Shown piece by piece: positions 28,701 through 37,772 of a DNA stretch of 64,000 nucleotides (its first letter is position 1; every line of letters starts with the position of its first letter). Location of the stretch: assembly GCF_000169095.1 (NCBI RefSeq), contig NZ_AAVU01000021.1, positions 44,333 to 108,332 on the forward strand. The letters are read 5' to 3'. The position numbers and the translations under genes were made by a program. The notes under the pieces are model-generated. The model saw nothing but the letters and a program-made list of their open reading frames with translations, was not told the origin of the DNA and did no database searches. The DNA is from Lyngbya sp. PCC 8106 (GTDB taxonomy: Bacteria; Cyanobacteriota; Cyanobacteriia; Cyanobacteriales; Microcoleaceae).

Positions 28701-29534
28701 ATTAGCGTTGAGAGCGACTTAGGACGAGGAACAACCTTTCAATTTATGATTCCCGTTGAGATTAGCGAAGATGAAATCTCCCATACTTCCTCCGAGCATC
28801 TGCGAGTCATTGCACTCGAACCAAACCAACCCCGCTATCGCATTTTAATCGTTGATGACCGCCCGAATAACCGTCAACTGTTAATCGAATTGCTCACTCC
28901 TGTAGGTTTTGAAGTGCGAGGAGCAAAAGAGGGTCAAGAAGCCGTCAAACTGTGGTCAAGTTGGCAACCGCACCTGATTTTTATGGATTTACGGATGCCG
29001 ATGATCGATGGTTATCAAGCCACTCGTCAAATTCGTCAGTTAGAAGCAGCCAGGAAAACCGATCCGCGATCTCAGACGATTATACCTTCTCACCAGAACA
29101 TTGAGAAAACAAAAATTATTGCAATTACCGCCGGAATTCTGGAGAAAGAAAAAGCAATGGCTTTGTCTGTTGGGTGTGATGATTTTCTTCGCAAACCCTT
29201 TTTAGAACGAGATATTTTTGATCGTATTGCTCAACACTTAGAAGTCCATTACATTTGTCAGGAGTCTACTCTAGCTGACCTTACTCAAAGTGTCCATAGT
29301 GCAACACTCACATCCGAGGATCTGGCCAAATTACCGAGTGAGTGGTTAGCTCAATTTCATCAAGCTATCATTGAAGGACGCAGCCAGCGAATGCAAAGTC
29401 TGATTGAGCAAATTCATCCCCAATATCCATCCGTTGCCGATACCTTAATCTATTTAATGGATCGGTATCAATATGAGCAGTTACTGGCTTTAACTGAACC
29501 GAAAACTGATCGATCTGCTTCTAGAGGCTCATGA
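25749..29534 (+). CDS. Hybrid histidine kinase with two N-terminal REC domains, LOV, PAS, GAF and C-terminal REC
   Basis: A 1261-residue soluble sensor kinase. Order: REC-like domain (about 45-170, VDDDRSIHEV), second REC (195-315, LIILDVMMPDLDGYTV), a LOV-type PAS (about 335-455), a PAS_3-like domain (480-595), GAF (605-750), HisKA with the histidine in LANMSHELRTPLNAILG, HATPase with KDTGVGIAPDE and EGTGLGLKIS, and a C-terminal REC (about 1030-1175, LIFMDLRMPMIDGYQ). The LOV part carries GENCRFLQG with the photoactive cysteine at about residue 387, VRNYRKDGTPFWNKL and FIGIQEDISD, which are the residues that hold FMN and form the blue-light adduct. It overlaps the following cyclase gene by four bases (ATGA). 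Confidence 0.92.
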   Translation: MPKNINSQPNQSSPKTDFTSLPAEEEMIFIEEEDEILSLPSDTETWKVMIVDDDRSIHEVTQLALDQFSFEGKSLNFISAYSAAEAKQLILKHPDIAILFVDVIMETEEAGLDFVKYVRETLNNKLTRIILRTGHPGQAPEAQVILNYDINDYKTKLELTQEKLITTVTLSLRNYRTLQQTFEEDIKTTSGHILIVDDDANHLTLLVQILEENGYKIRATQSVKHAIMSANMSQPDLIILDVMMPDLDGYTVCKNLKANPKTCNIPILFISALDGTVDQVKAFGAGAVDFISKPFEFEEVLARVKTHLTNQKLKQQLKDQNCRLQQEIEIRTTSEAYLRLLQRAVDASSNGIVIADAQLTDKPLTYVNSGFERTTGYSADEVIGENCRFLQGEDIDQPNLIEMRNSIAEGRETKIIVRNYRKDGTPFWNKLSISPVHDEEGNLTHFIGIQEDISDRIFAEVAQKQAEEELRRSETLLKETQRIAKVGGWSWDLIDHKYWWSEQMYQLTGIHPDDPISSLEQIEQRIHPEDRSRVRQATFETLRQGITSTIEFRTLDQDNTIHHLISRTQVQQDDQGQIIRLYGTLQDISDYKQREEALRLFSEEIACKTGEEFFHTCVQYLAQVLQVKYAVIAEVTDETKQKLRTLAFWDGDSLRENLEYDASGTPCELVINQAWCYHPANLQHYFPDNILLAKLGVESYWGIPLANSTGESIGLIYIMDVAPLEINLDHEMIMKIFATRTEAELERQHFEITLRQAKEAAEAANRSKSTFLANMSHELRTPLNAILGFSQLLSRSIYLSGDEKDSLEVIHSSGQHLLTLINQVLDLSKIEAGRMKMQLRKFDLFHLLQSLERMFTQKANDKNLELKFDCHPDIPQLIYTDETKLRQILINLLSNAIKFTPRGEIILRVYPRWSNLEAISSSRLPAGTYALSFEVKDTGVGIAPDECKYLFQAFVQTLSGQQAQEGTGLGLKISQQFIHLIGGEISVESDLGRGTTFQFMIPVEISEDEISHTSSEHLRVIALEPNQPRYRILIVDDRPNNRQLLIELLTPVGFEVRGAKEGQEAVKLWSSWQPHLIFMDLRMPMIDGYQATRQIRQLEAARKTDPRSQTIIPSHQNIEKTKIIAITAGILEKEKAMALSVGCDDFLRKPFLERDIFDRIAQHLEVHYICQESTLADLTQSVHSATLTSEDLAKLPSEWLAQFHQAIIEGRSQRMQSLIEQIHPQYPSVADTLIYLMDRYQYEQLLALTEPKTDRSASRGS

Positions 29535-31504
29535 ACTCTTTGTCGCCTTCTGCTCCTCAAAAAAGTATTTTAGTCGTTGATGATACCCCGATTAATCTGA
29601 CGCTGTTGACGCGGATGCTGACAACGCAGGGGTATGAAGTCCGAGTGGCACCGAGTGGGGTTTTAGCATTACGCTCTGTGCAGATGAGTCCCCCTGACTT
29701 GATTTTACTCGATATTATGATGCCGGAAATGGACGGCTATCACTTTTGTCGTCTCCTCAAAGATCAAGCAGAAACACGGGAAATTCCGATTATTTTTTTG
29801 AGTGCATTAGACGATGCTTCTGATAAAGTTAAAGCTTTTGAAATGGGGGGAGTAGATTATATTACTAAACCCTTTCAACTCACTGAAGTTTTAGCTCGGA
29901 TTGAAAATCATTTGCGGCTGCGATCGCTACAACTACAACTCAGCGAACAAAATATCAAACTCCAAAAAGAAATTAATCTGCGACAAATTATCGAACAACA
30001 ATTTCGCGAAAGTGAAGAACGCTGGCAACTGGCACTGCAAGGAAATCAAGATGGCATTTGGGAGTGGAAGATTGAAACAGATGATATGTTTCTTTCGTCT
30101 TGGTTTAAGGATGTTTTAGGTTACGAAGACCATCATATTCAATTTAGTCAAGCCTGGAAAGATTCGATTCACCCCGATGACTGGAAACAAGTTGAAACGA
30201 TTTTACAGGATTATTTACAACAAATCATTCCGCTATATTCAGTTGAACATCGTTTGCGTTGTAGCGATGGCGGTTATAAATGGGTATTGACTCGCGGACA
30301 AGCTCAATGGGATACTTCTGGAAAGCCCATACGGATGATTGGTTCAGTACGTGATATTAGTGAACCCAAACAAAGAGAACTTGAAATTCGACTGCTTCTG
30401 AAAGTCACTCAAGCGATTAATGAAGCGGTGGATGTAGACTCAGCTTTGAATCTGGTTTTAGCAACAGTTTGTCAAACGATTGATTGGGATTATGGTGAGG
30501 TTTGGATACCGAATAGTGACGGAAATTTATTAGAGTGTCGTCAAACTTGGCATATTAGTGATCACCATTCCACTCAATTTAGACAGTTTAGATTGGATTT
30601 AACTTTTGCACTCGATGAAGGTTTACCGGGACGAGTTTGGGCGACTGGCAAACCGGAAGTTCATTTGTATTCAGAAATATTACCCAATATTGGTTTACAA
30701 TCAGGTTTTGGGGTGCCGATTTTAGCTGAAGAACAGATGCTAGCGGTGTTAGTTTTTTTTACTCAAACCAAAAGCAAACCCCAAGAACGAACTTTAGAAC
30801 TGGTTAAAGCGGTGGCGACTCAACTCGGTTCTTTGATTCAACGGAAACAAGCCCAACAAGAATTACAATCTCAAAAAGAACAAACCGAAAAATTACTCTT
30901 AAATATTCTTCCCCAACCCATTGCGGAACGGTTACAAAAACAACCCGGAATTATTGCAGACTATTTTCAGGATGTTAGTGTTTTATTTGCTGATTTAGTG
31001 GGTTTTACCGATTTTTCCTCCGAAGCAACTCCCGCTCAAATTCTAGAAATTCTTAATAGTATTTTTAGCCATTTTGATCAACTTTCTCAACACTACGGTT
31101 TAGAAAAAATTAAAACAATTGGAGATGCTTATATGGTTGTGGGTGGCTTACCCCTTTATCATCGGGATCATCTCCATGCGATCGCCAAAATGGCTCTTGA
31201 TATGCAGACAAATTTGACTCAATTTAATCAGCAAACCGGAAATAATTTTCTACTAAGAATTGGTATTCATGCCGGGCCAGTCGTTGCGGGTGTGATTGGG
31301 TTGAGCAAATTTAGCTATGATTTATGGGGGGATACCGTAAATGTGGCTTCTCGAATGGAATCTAACGGAGTTTCGGGTCAAATTCAAGTCACATCCGAGG
31401 TCTACGAACGCTTAAAAGATCAATTTGTGTTTGCTTTACGAGGTTCTATTCCCATCAAAGGAAAAGGAGAAATGACCACCTATTTCCTGACCCGTGAACA
31501 CTAA
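29531..31504 (+). CDS. REC-PAS-GAF class III adenylate cyclase
   Basis: A 657-residue response-regulator cyclase that makes cAMP from ATP. Domains: REC (1-125, LILLDIMMPEMDGYHF), PAS_3-like (150-280, DGIWEWKIETDD), GAF (290-440), a short coiled coil and the class III catalytic domain (about 470-657). Metal-binding aspartates are in VLFADLVGFTDFSS and KIKTIGDAYMVVGG. The purine-specifying residues are Lys in EKIKTIGDAYM and Asp in SYDLWGDTVNVASRM, which is the adenylate rather than guanylate pattern. The ATGA overlap with the LOV kinase implies translational coupling, and the receiver suggests that kinase controls it. Confidence 0.93.
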   Translation: MNSLSPSAPQKSILVVDDTPINLTLLTRMLTTQGYEVRVAPSGVLALRSVQMSPPDLILLDIMMPEMDGYHFCRLLKDQAETREIPIIFLSALDDASDKVKAFEMGGVDYITKPFQLTEVLARIENHLRLRSLQLQLSEQNIKLQKEINLRQIIEQQFRESEERWQLALQGNQDGIWEWKIETDDMFLSSWFKDVLGYEDHHIQFSQAWKDSIHPDDWKQVETILQDYLQQIIPLYSVEHRLRCSDGGYKWVLTRGQAQWDTSGKPIRMIGSVRDISEPKQRELEIRLLLKVTQAINEAVDVDSALNLVLATVCQTIDWDYGEVWIPNSDGNLLECRQTWHISDHHSTQFRQFRLDLTFALDEGLPGRVWATGKPEVHLYSEILPNIGLQSGFGVPILAEEQMLAVLVFFTQTKSKPQERTLELVKAVATQLGSLIQRKQAQQELQSQKEQTEKLLLNILPQPIAERLQKQPGIIADYFQDVSVLFADLVGFTDFSSEATPAQILEILNSIFSHFDQLSQHYGLEKIKTIGDAYMVVGGLPLYHRDHLHAIAKMALDMQTNLTQFNQQTGNNFLLRIGIHAGPVVAGVIGLSKFSYDLWGDTVNVASRMESNGVSGQIQVTSEVYERLKDQFVFALRGSIPIKGKGEMTTYFLTREH

Positions 31505-31523
31505 AAAAGGCATGAGTCAATAC

Positions 31524-31814
31524 TTAATCGCTATCGCTGCTATTTCCCCACGGATCACGACAGAACATATAGATCACCTCAAAACTATTTCCGGCTTCTT
31601 CAGCTTTTGCTTCCTGACGTTCTAGATAATTCCTCCGTCTCGCCGTAGCGATCGCCCTTGTTGTTCCCTGACTCGAATCATGAACCCAAGATCCCTCTCC
31701 CACTTTGTACTTAAATTCGCAGACAATATCATAAGCAGAAGAAGCTTGAGCCGTTTTCGGCAACCCAGCCCATCCCAATATAGAGATCACAATCAGCGAT
31801 AATACAGCTTTCAT
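31524..31814 (-). CDS. Small secreted protein
   Basis: A 96-residue protein with a clear signal peptide (MKAVLSLIVISILGWAGLP, cleavage probably after AQA). The mature part has two cysteines, in YDIVCEF and MFCRDPWG, that may pair, and basic residues in the middle. I do not recognise the family. It is convergent with the cyclase gene (20 bases between them) and ends near an IS200/IS605 element. Confidence 0.65.
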   Translation of the reverse strand: MKAVLSLIVISILGWAGLPKTAQASSAYDIVCEFKYKVGEGSWVHDSSQGTTRAIATARRRNYLERQEAKAEEAGNSFEVIYMFCRDPWGNSSDSD

Positions 31815-31916
31815 AAAAACCCCTTAACGGGTGATTGTACAGAGGCAAAGTTAACAATTTCCATTTTAATATTGTAGGATCAATCTCTATAGAAAACTGT
31901 TCACTCAGGACTGAAT

Positions 31917-33262
31917 AATTGACACTCCCGGTCGTAAACAACGGGGATTCTTCGTTCTACGACTCGACTTGCTGAGACAGGATTCCTCCTATCACAGTAG
32001 AGGTTGAATCTCCAGAAGCGTTCGGATCTAAGATCCAAGTTCCGGTATGCCCTACCGTACTCAAGGCAGAATTTAGAATATTAATTGCGGCGTTATGATC
32101 TCTATCTAACTCACATCCACATCGACAAACATGAGTTCGGGTTGATAGAGATTTTTTAACGATTGTTCCACAATTTGAGCAATTTTGGGAAGTATAAGCA
32201 GGATGGACGGCAACCGTTACCCTACCAAACTTACTCCCAAAATATTCTAGCCATTTTCTAAATTGATACCAACCCGCATCATTAATCGACTTGGCAAGAC
32301 AATGGTTTTTTACTAAGTTTTTAATCCTCAAGTCTTCGTAAGCGACCAAATCGTTAGATTGGATTACGCAACGCGCTATTTTCTTGGCGTGTTCTTCACG
32401 TTGCCTACTTATTTTAAGGTGTACTTTGCCTAGTCGTTTAATGGCTTTTAATCGGTTGGCACTACCTTTTTTCTTGCGAGAAACACGTCTTTGGCAAAAC
32501 TTTAATTGTTTCTCACTTTTTCTGTAGAAACGGGGATTGGGTTCAGTATTGTTATTGCTATCAGTGTAGAACTCTTTTAGTCCTACATCTAATCCAATTG
32601 TTTTCCCTGTTGGTTGTGTTTCTATCTTCACATCAACTTGGATGCAAAATTGAACATAATACCCATCCGCCCTTCTAACCAGTCTTACCCGTTTAATCTG
32701 TTCGACAGGATAGAATGCCAAATCCCAAGTTCCGACAAGCTTGAGTTTTCCAATCCCTTTTTTATCAGTGAACTCGATCTGCTTAGGATCTAGAAGCCTC
32801 CAGCCTGATGTCTTATATTCGACAGAGCGAGAATACTTTTTGAACTTAGGATATCCTATCCCCCCTTTGATTTCCCCTTTATTAAGAAGGGCGAGTGAGG
32901 ATTTTTTACAGTTCTCAAAAAACCTAGCAATAGCCGACCAACACCTTTCTACAGATGCCTGACAAGCGTGTGAGTTCAAATCCTTGACAAAAGGGTACAT
33001 AGCTCGGAGTTCAGTGTTGTATCGATACAACTCTTTTCTTCCTAAGTCACGATTGTCCATCCAATACCGCAAGCATGAATTCCGCACAAACTTAGCTGTT
33101 CGGATAGCTTCATCGATTGCCTTATATTGATATGGCTTCCCTTTTGCCTTGAATTCGTAAACAATCATTGACGCTAGATTATTTGGCGTATATCAACAAT
33201 ATATCACCCGTAGCTCAGTTTGTGTGCATCGACTTGAGTTAACCGTCGTGAACGACGGGGCT
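31917..33262 (-). mobile_element. IS200/IS605-family element carrying only tnpB
   Basis: The tnpB gene (31957-33168) is bracketed by two similar subterminal hairpins in the same orientation, as expected for Y1-transposase substrates: CCGGTCGTAAACAACGGGG near 31928-31946 and CCGTCGTGAACGACGGGG near 33243-33260. There is no tnpA, so this copy depends on a transposase in trans, perhaps one like that at 52088. The region just beyond the tnpB stop (31917-31956) should hold the 3' end of the guide (omega/re) RNA and the right end. Boundaries are accurate to about ten bases. Confidence 0.7.
31957..33168 (-). CDS. tnpB: TnpB, IS605-type RNA-guided endonuclease
   Basis: A 403-residue TnpB that looks intact. 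The RuvC-like catalytic residues are all present: Asp in TIGLDVGLKEFYTDS, Glu in LVAYEDLRIKNLV and the last Asp in CELDRDHNAAINIL. The zinc ribbon has its four cysteines in QNCSNCGTIV and THVCRCGCEL. The N-terminal half has the usual helical start, EFKAKGKPYQYKAIDEAIRT. TnpB proteins use an RNA made from the element's right end to cut the empty donor site and so favour retention of the element. The local guide should map to about 31900-31960. Confidence 0.93.
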   Translation of the reverse strand: MIVYEFKAKGKPYQYKAIDEAIRTAKFVRNSCLRYWMDNRDLGRKELYRYNTELRAMYPFVKDLNSHACQASVERCWSAIARFFENCKKSSLALLNKGEIKGGIGYPKFKKYSRSVEYKTSGWRLLDPKQIEFTDKKGIGKLKLVGTWDLAFYPVEQIKRVRLVRRADGYYVQFCIQVDVKIETQPTGKTIGLDVGLKEFYTDSNNNTEPNPRFYRKSEKQLKFCQRRVSRKKKGSANRLKAIKRLGKVHLKISRQREEHAKKIARCVIQSNDLVAYEDLRIKNLVKNHCLAKSINDAGWYQFRKWLEYFGSKFGRVTVAVHPAYTSQNCSNCGTIVKKSLSTRTHVCRCGCELDRDHNAAINILNSALSTVGHTGTWILDPNASGDSTSTVIGGILSQQVES

Positions 33263-33478
33263 TGTACCCGCTTTCCTTGGTCAAAATACTCTCAAAATCG
33301 GTTTTCCTGTGCCAGTGTGTTAACTGTCTGTCAGGGGAAAAGGCGATCGCCCTATTTATTAGGGTTGGAAAAGATAATCGCCTCCAGTGAGATGTCACGC
33401 TTTGGAGAGTGTCACATCTAGCATTCCACTTACCCCAAACCCTTTTGTAGAGTAAGGTTATTGAGTCACAGAAAACCG

Positions 33479-33814
33479 ATGGAAACCAATCAAAATCCGA
33501 CCCAAACTTTAGTCCAAGATCGCTCTACCTTCGAGAACAACATAGAAGAATGTATCAAAACCGCTTGGTTGCATTTAGTGGCGGAAACCGTGGACACTTA
33601 CACCGGAGATGATTGGTTGTCCTTGTGTCCCGATATCGATGAAGGTGAACTCTACCGAGAATGGTTTGTCTGGTACGACGGAGAAGTCGCCCAAGAATGG
33701 GAAGCCTACGATCACCTCACCGACAAACGATATGCTCACCCAGACTTAGCGATGGTTAAAGCTTTTATTGACCAAGTTGAGGATGTCAGACGGGACTCTA
33801 CCTTAGTCGCTTAG
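33479..33814 (+). CDS. Conserved hypothetical acidic protein
   Basis: A protein of about 111 residues, rich in Trp, Glu and Asp (AWLHLVAETVDTYTG, EGELYREWFVWYDGEVAQEW). I do not recognise the family. There is no signal peptide or membrane segment. The start may be the ATG at 33479 or the TTG at 33461, and neither has a strong ribosome-binding site. It lies between the IS605 element and a histidine kinase gene. Confidence 0.5.
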   Translation: METNQNPTQTLVQDRSTFENNIEECIKTAWLHLVAETVDTYTGDDWLSLCPDIDEGELYREWFVWYDGEVAQEWEAYDHLTDKRYAHPDLAMVKAFIDQVEDVRRDSTLVA

Positions 33815-34064
33815 ACAGAAATCATAGTCTCTTGTTAGTTCTTTGACTCTTATAGCAGTACGTTATAAACTTATTAAAATGGATAGGTCTCGGACACCCC
33901 AAAAGAGAACACCCAGAGAATCCGTTCAGCCCGTGCTTTGGTGAACTCTTTGGTGAGACAATCCATGAGGAATGGTGACACGACCTTAATTGAAAGAGTA
34001 TAGGGAGTGCAGAAAGACAAATTAGGCGGTACAGTAGATCTGTAGCTGATTCATTTACCAGCCC

Positions 34065-35477
34065 GTGCTAGACGAACATCACGATCAAGTCTCTCCCCCA
34101 CACTTAATGGAGGGGAGCATTTTCGATCTGGGTTTAGCATCAACTTTGGGAGATCTATCTCTGTATGAGTTTCAGGTTTCTGTAAGTTGTGTAGGAATTG
34201 TTGTCGCTCAAATCTTTGAGCGGTATCCTCTTGTTCCAGGAGTGATTCTTGTAGAGGAATCACCGGACGGAAATTCGCGATTTGTAGGCATGATCTCGCG
34301 ACGTCAATTGTTAGAATTTCTCATTCGCCCTCAAGGGATGAAGCTGTTTTTACAGAAGCCCTTGCGCGTTCTTTATAGCTATGCCCGCAACTCTCCCCTC
34401 ATTCTCTCAGAGGAGACACCCATTGTCAGTGCCGCACAACAGGCCGTCAGACGATTACCTGAACTGCGAAGCGATCCTGTTGTCGTGGAAATTGATCCGC
34501 AGTCTTCTTCTTCTGCAAGTTTACCTTATCGATTGTTAGATATTCACGAATTAAATCTTGCTAACTGGCAAATTCGGGGGATTGAAACTCAAGTTCGCTA
34601 TGAACGGATGCAAACTCAAATTGTCCAAATTGAGAAAATGGCGAGTTTGGGACGGTTGGTTGATGGGGTTGCCCATGAAATTTTAGATCCGGTGGGTTTT
34701 ATTTGGGGAAATTTAACTCATCTCTCGACTTATAGTGAGAGTTTGATTGAATTGATTACGGCTTATGAAAAACATTTTTCGACAATTCCATTAGATATTC
34801 AGCAGCTTAAAGAAGAAATTGAGTTTGAATATATTCAACAAGATATTCCCCAAATTGTGAATAGTATTCAAGCCGGAGCAGAACGGTTAAAAAATTTAGC
34901 GACTAGCTTACAAAACTTTTGTTATATTGATGAAGTTCATCCAAAACCTGCGGATATTCATACGAATATTGAAGGTATTTTGTTACTGCTGAAAAGTAGA
35001 ATTTCAAGTGAGATTCGAGTCACTAAAAATTATGATCATATTCCACCTGTAACTTGTTATATTGGTCAGCTTAACCAAGTTTTTATGAATGTTTTGATTA
35101 ATTCAATTGATGCGTTAATTAGTCAAGCTTCTACTCAACAATGGGCGAGGAAATATCGAGAAAACAAGAATAAAGCTCCGGTTCCAGAACCAACAATAGA
35201 AATTTCAACAGAAGTGCGATCCCCTAAAACTAAACTGAGTACAGAAAGAACTCCACAACGTTGGGTTTCAATTCGGATTAGCGATAATGGCCCTGGAATG
35301 TCTTGGGATCAACAACAAAAAATCATAGAATCTTTTTCAACTAAAAAGCGTCTTGAAAAGGAAACCAGTTTAGCCCAGAGTTATCAAATTGTGACCGCTA
35401 AACATGGAGGTCAATTTTTGATGCAATCTGAACCGGGTATGGGAACGCAGTTTGAGATTTTATTACCTCTAGTTTGA
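34065..35477 (+). CDS. Histidine kinase with N-terminal CBS-like region
   Basis: A 470-residue soluble kinase. Residues 1-165 look like a CBS-pair-type ligand-binding module (ERYPLVPGVILVEESPDG, RFVGMISRRQLLEF, then SLPYRLLDIHELN). A helix follows with the phospho-histidine in GRLVDGVAHEILDPVG, then the N box VFMNVLINSIDALI, the G1 box ISDNGPGMSWDQ and the final strand GMGTQFEILLPL. A basic, proline-rich insert of about 40 residues separates the N and G1 boxes. The start is a GTG. No receiver or obvious response regulator is adjacent, so the partner is elsewhere. Confidence 0.85.
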   Translation: MLDEHHDQVSPPHLMEGSIFDLGLASTLGDLSLYEFQVSVSCVGIVVAQIFERYPLVPGVILVEESPDGNSRFVGMISRRQLLEFLIRPQGMKLFLQKPLRVLYSYARNSPLILSEETPIVSAAQQAVRRLPELRSDPVVVEIDPQSSSSASLPYRLLDIHELNLANWQIRGIETQVRYERMQTQIVQIEKMASLGRLVDGVAHEILDPVGFIWGNLTHLSTYSESLIELITAYEKHFSTIPLDIQQLKEEIEFEYIQQDIPQIVNSIQAGAERLKNLATSLQNFCYIDEVHPKPADIHTNIEGILLLLKSRISSEIRVTKNYDHIPPVTCYIGQLNQVFMNVLINSIDALISQASTQQWARKYRENKNKAPVPEPTIEISTEVRSPKTKLSTERTPQRWVSIRISDNGPGMSWDQQQKIIESFSTKKRLEKETSLAQSYQIVTAKHGGQFLMQSEPGMGTQFEILLPLV

Positions 35478-35609
35478 TTTTAAAGTTGAGTTAGAGGAAA
35501 TCTTTTGATGTCATTTGATTCTTATAAAAATATGACTGAATTAAAAATTAGCATTCGTTCAGAGTTTTAGGAAGATTTAGAGTTTTGTCTCCGGGAATTT
35601 TCCCAATGA

Positions 35610-35864
35610 TCATCTCTTGACAAATAGCCAACTACTATGTCCAGATAAGCACTGATCCCATTCTCCGGTTTCCACATCGTAAATTTTTAGGGTATTATCT
35701 AAAGCTGCGATCGCCTTTTTTTTCCCATCCAAATTAAACGTCACCGAAGACACAAAATGCGCCGCAATATTTCCCCGGAGTTGACCCGTTAGGAAAGGCT
35801 TTCTAAGGTGTAACGTTCTCCAACATTTTCCCACACCTCGACCTCTTGAATTGCTGTGTTTCAC
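35610..35864 (-). pseudogene. Remnant of a WD40-repeat protein
   Basis: An 84-codon frame. Its latter part reads like a last WD40 blade (NTLKIYDVETGEWDQCLSGH) and its front like the linker seen near the end of cyanobacterial NB-ARC/WD40 proteins (GKCWRTLHLRKPF). The order is scrambled and no ATPase or other blades remain nearby. I take it as a decayed fragment rather than a functional gene. Confidence 0.5.
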
Positions 35865-35962
35865 CGCTTCATGCCAACTGCTGTTAAAATTAACTGTTAG
35901 TTAGTTAACCGTGAACAGTAGAGGGACACGGGTCATACTGTTCACAGAGAGTCACTGAGAAC

Positions 35963-36196
35963 TCAAGAGAAGCCGTTCCAAGCGAGGACAACTAATTCAC
36001 TTAACCACAAGCGTTGTTCTGAACTGAGAAGACAGTCATCGGCGAGAACTTCTGCTTTGAGATCTTCGAGAGACAGATGCTGAGAACGAGCAATTTGAAT
36101 AACACCAGCGATCGCCGAGGCGACCAGTTCTTCACTGATAGGCTGTTGACTCAGAGTCATCATTTCTGCCAAACTTTTCGGAATGGGATAATTCAT
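35963..36196 (-). CDS. Small conserved hypothetical protein
   Basis: A 77-residue helical protein (MNYPIPKSLAEMMTLSQQPI, then SLEDLKAEVLADDCLLSSEQRLWLSELV). It has no signal peptide or membrane segment, and I do not recognise a named family. The pattern and length look like small cyanobacteria-specific proteins. It stands alone, reading away from the membrane protein pair at 36596. Confidence 0.5.
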   Translation of the reverse strand: MNYPIPKSLAEMMTLSQQPISEELVASAIAGVIQIARSQHLSLEDLKAEVLADDCLLSSEQRLWLSELVVLAWNGFS

Positions 36197-36595
36197 AGTG
36201 TGAGGGCAATTTCAATCAGGTCGTTACTTGCCTTGTACTCAAAGTCAATAAAATGAGATAAGTTTAATCTACGAGTTTACACCAACATGATAGATTGAGA
36301 TTCAGAGGTTGACTGTTCTCTTTAAGCCGACAGAACGGTTCACAACAGAGCAATCACCTCAACTCAGACCGGACTTATTTCAGTCTTTGCGATCGAGTAA
36401 CAATGCTTGAATCTAATCTAGATCAAAATTCGATCAATCCACAACTGCAATATTGTGAAAAAATGAGAAGGTAAAATCTGTATGATCAATTGAGGTCGTC
36501 CAACGGCTCTAAAACGACAGGTAGAGATTTTGGCTCTCTGACTGAGGTTTCCGAAAAACGAAAATTGTAATCATTCAGTGAAAAAGGTTTGATGT
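36197..36595. other. Intergenic region between divergent genes
   Basis: About 400 bases between the small protein gene and the membrane-protein pair. I see no coding frame or clear RNA gene. It presumably contains two promoters. Confidence 0.4.
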
Positions 36596-37108
36596 ATGCA
36601 GCCATTTATCTTAGCAGGCCGGGCAATTTTATTTAGATTATTACGTCTTCTGATCAGCATTACCGTTGAGTCTTTTGTTTATCAAAAATCTTTTAAAATC
36701 TCTCCTAAACAGGGAGTACAATATGCAATGATGATTGATTTATTCGCCGAAGTTTTTGGGGCGATCGTCTTTACTTCTTTACAAACTTTTTTTCCGTTCA
36801 ACGCCGCTCGACACCTGGTTATTTATTTGACTTTAGATGACTTTCAAAAAATTGCTGCCGATGTAATGGTTCTGACTTTATTTTATTTCTTGCTATTTTT
36901 ACTCGTCAAGTGGATTGGCTTGCTTTTCTTAAATATGTTTGTTTTTGACAACGAGAATACCGTTTCAGAACAAGGGACATCAATCTCAAATCTAGAAAGA
37001 AGCACACAATGGGGAAATCAGTTTAAAATCGTTACCAAAGCTCATACCATCAGTTACTCTGTGACGTTACTCTTTGCCCTCTTTAAAATTCGTGTCTTTT
37101 ACCTCTAA
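36596..37108 (+). CDS. Integral membrane protein of unknown function
   Basis: A 170-residue protein with about four hydrophobic segments (near 7-25, 50-65, 88-118 and 155-168). The second half contains the segment FYFLLFLLVKWIGLLFLNMF. I do not recognise the family. The following membrane-protein gene starts five bases after this stop, so the two are co-transcribed and may form a complex. Confidence 0.6.
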   Translation: MQPFILAGRAILFRLLRLLISITVESFVYQKSFKISPKQGVQYAMMIDLFAEVFGAIVFTSLQTFFPFNAARHLVIYLTLDDFQKIAADVMVLTLFYFLLFLLVKWIGLLFLNMFVFDNENTVSEQGTSISNLERSTQWGNQFKIVTKAHTISYSVTLLFALFKIRVFYL

Positions 37109-37113
37109 AAATT

Positions 37114-37719
37114 ATGGACTGGAAAAAAAATGTAGATCGAGTTAAAACGGTTATTGATCCCGCACTTCCGCCAAAATTCATCCATTGGAAAACTTTATTG
37201 ATCTTCAGTATTGTCATTTGGGTTTTGTCTTTTATTGCCCTAGAGAATACCAAAGATATCATGGCTGTTTTAGGATGGATTTTACTCACGGTTAGTTTGG
37301 GTTGGGCAACCAGTCAACCCCCGTTTGTTTTCGGGAGTTTTATCTTAAGTCCATGGATCATTGCCACCTTTATCTCCTTACTCATTTATCAACTCACTCA
37401 AGACACCGATCCGACTCTCGCCCTGAAAGCATGGCCTTTAATTGCTGCGGTTTTCATTGCCGTTATGGAAGGGTTTAAAAGTCGCTCCCCCGAGAACTCA
37501 CCATCGCTTTTTAGTCGAACAAGCTTAGTGACGATTATCTTAATTCATGTGTTGTTAAGCTGCTGGATCGATCTTTATATCCTACTGGTTCAACAGATGG
37601 AAAACAATCCCGAACTCAATCCGAGCATTACTCGCCCCCGTCCAGCATTTCTTCAGCCCGCTTCTGGCTTGCTTCACGCTGAAAATCATCTGTTTCTCAA
37701 CTCAGATGAACAATTTTAA
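37114..37719 (+). CDS. Integral membrane protein of unknown function
   Basis: A 201-residue protein with five hydrophobic segments (near 28-45, 50-65, 70-92, 105-125 and 140-165) and a hydrophilic C-terminus. It is paired with the preceding gene (five-base gap). Related proteins are not recognised by eye. The gene 54 bases downstream is larE, but nothing in the sequence ties the functions together. Confidence 0.6.
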   Translation: MDWKKNVDRVKTVIDPALPPKFIHWKTLLIFSIVIWVLSFIALENTKDIMAVLGWILLTVSLGWATSQPPFVFGSFILSPWIIATFISLLIYQLTQDTDPTLALKAWPLIAAVFIAVMEGFKSRSPENSPSLFSRTSLVTIILIHVLLSCWIDLYILLVQQMENNPELNPSITRPRPAFLQPASGLLHAENHLFLNSDEQF

Positions 37720-37772
37720 CAAATCTTTTAAACTATAAACTAGGAAAATTCACGTCAGATCGAAAGCAAATA

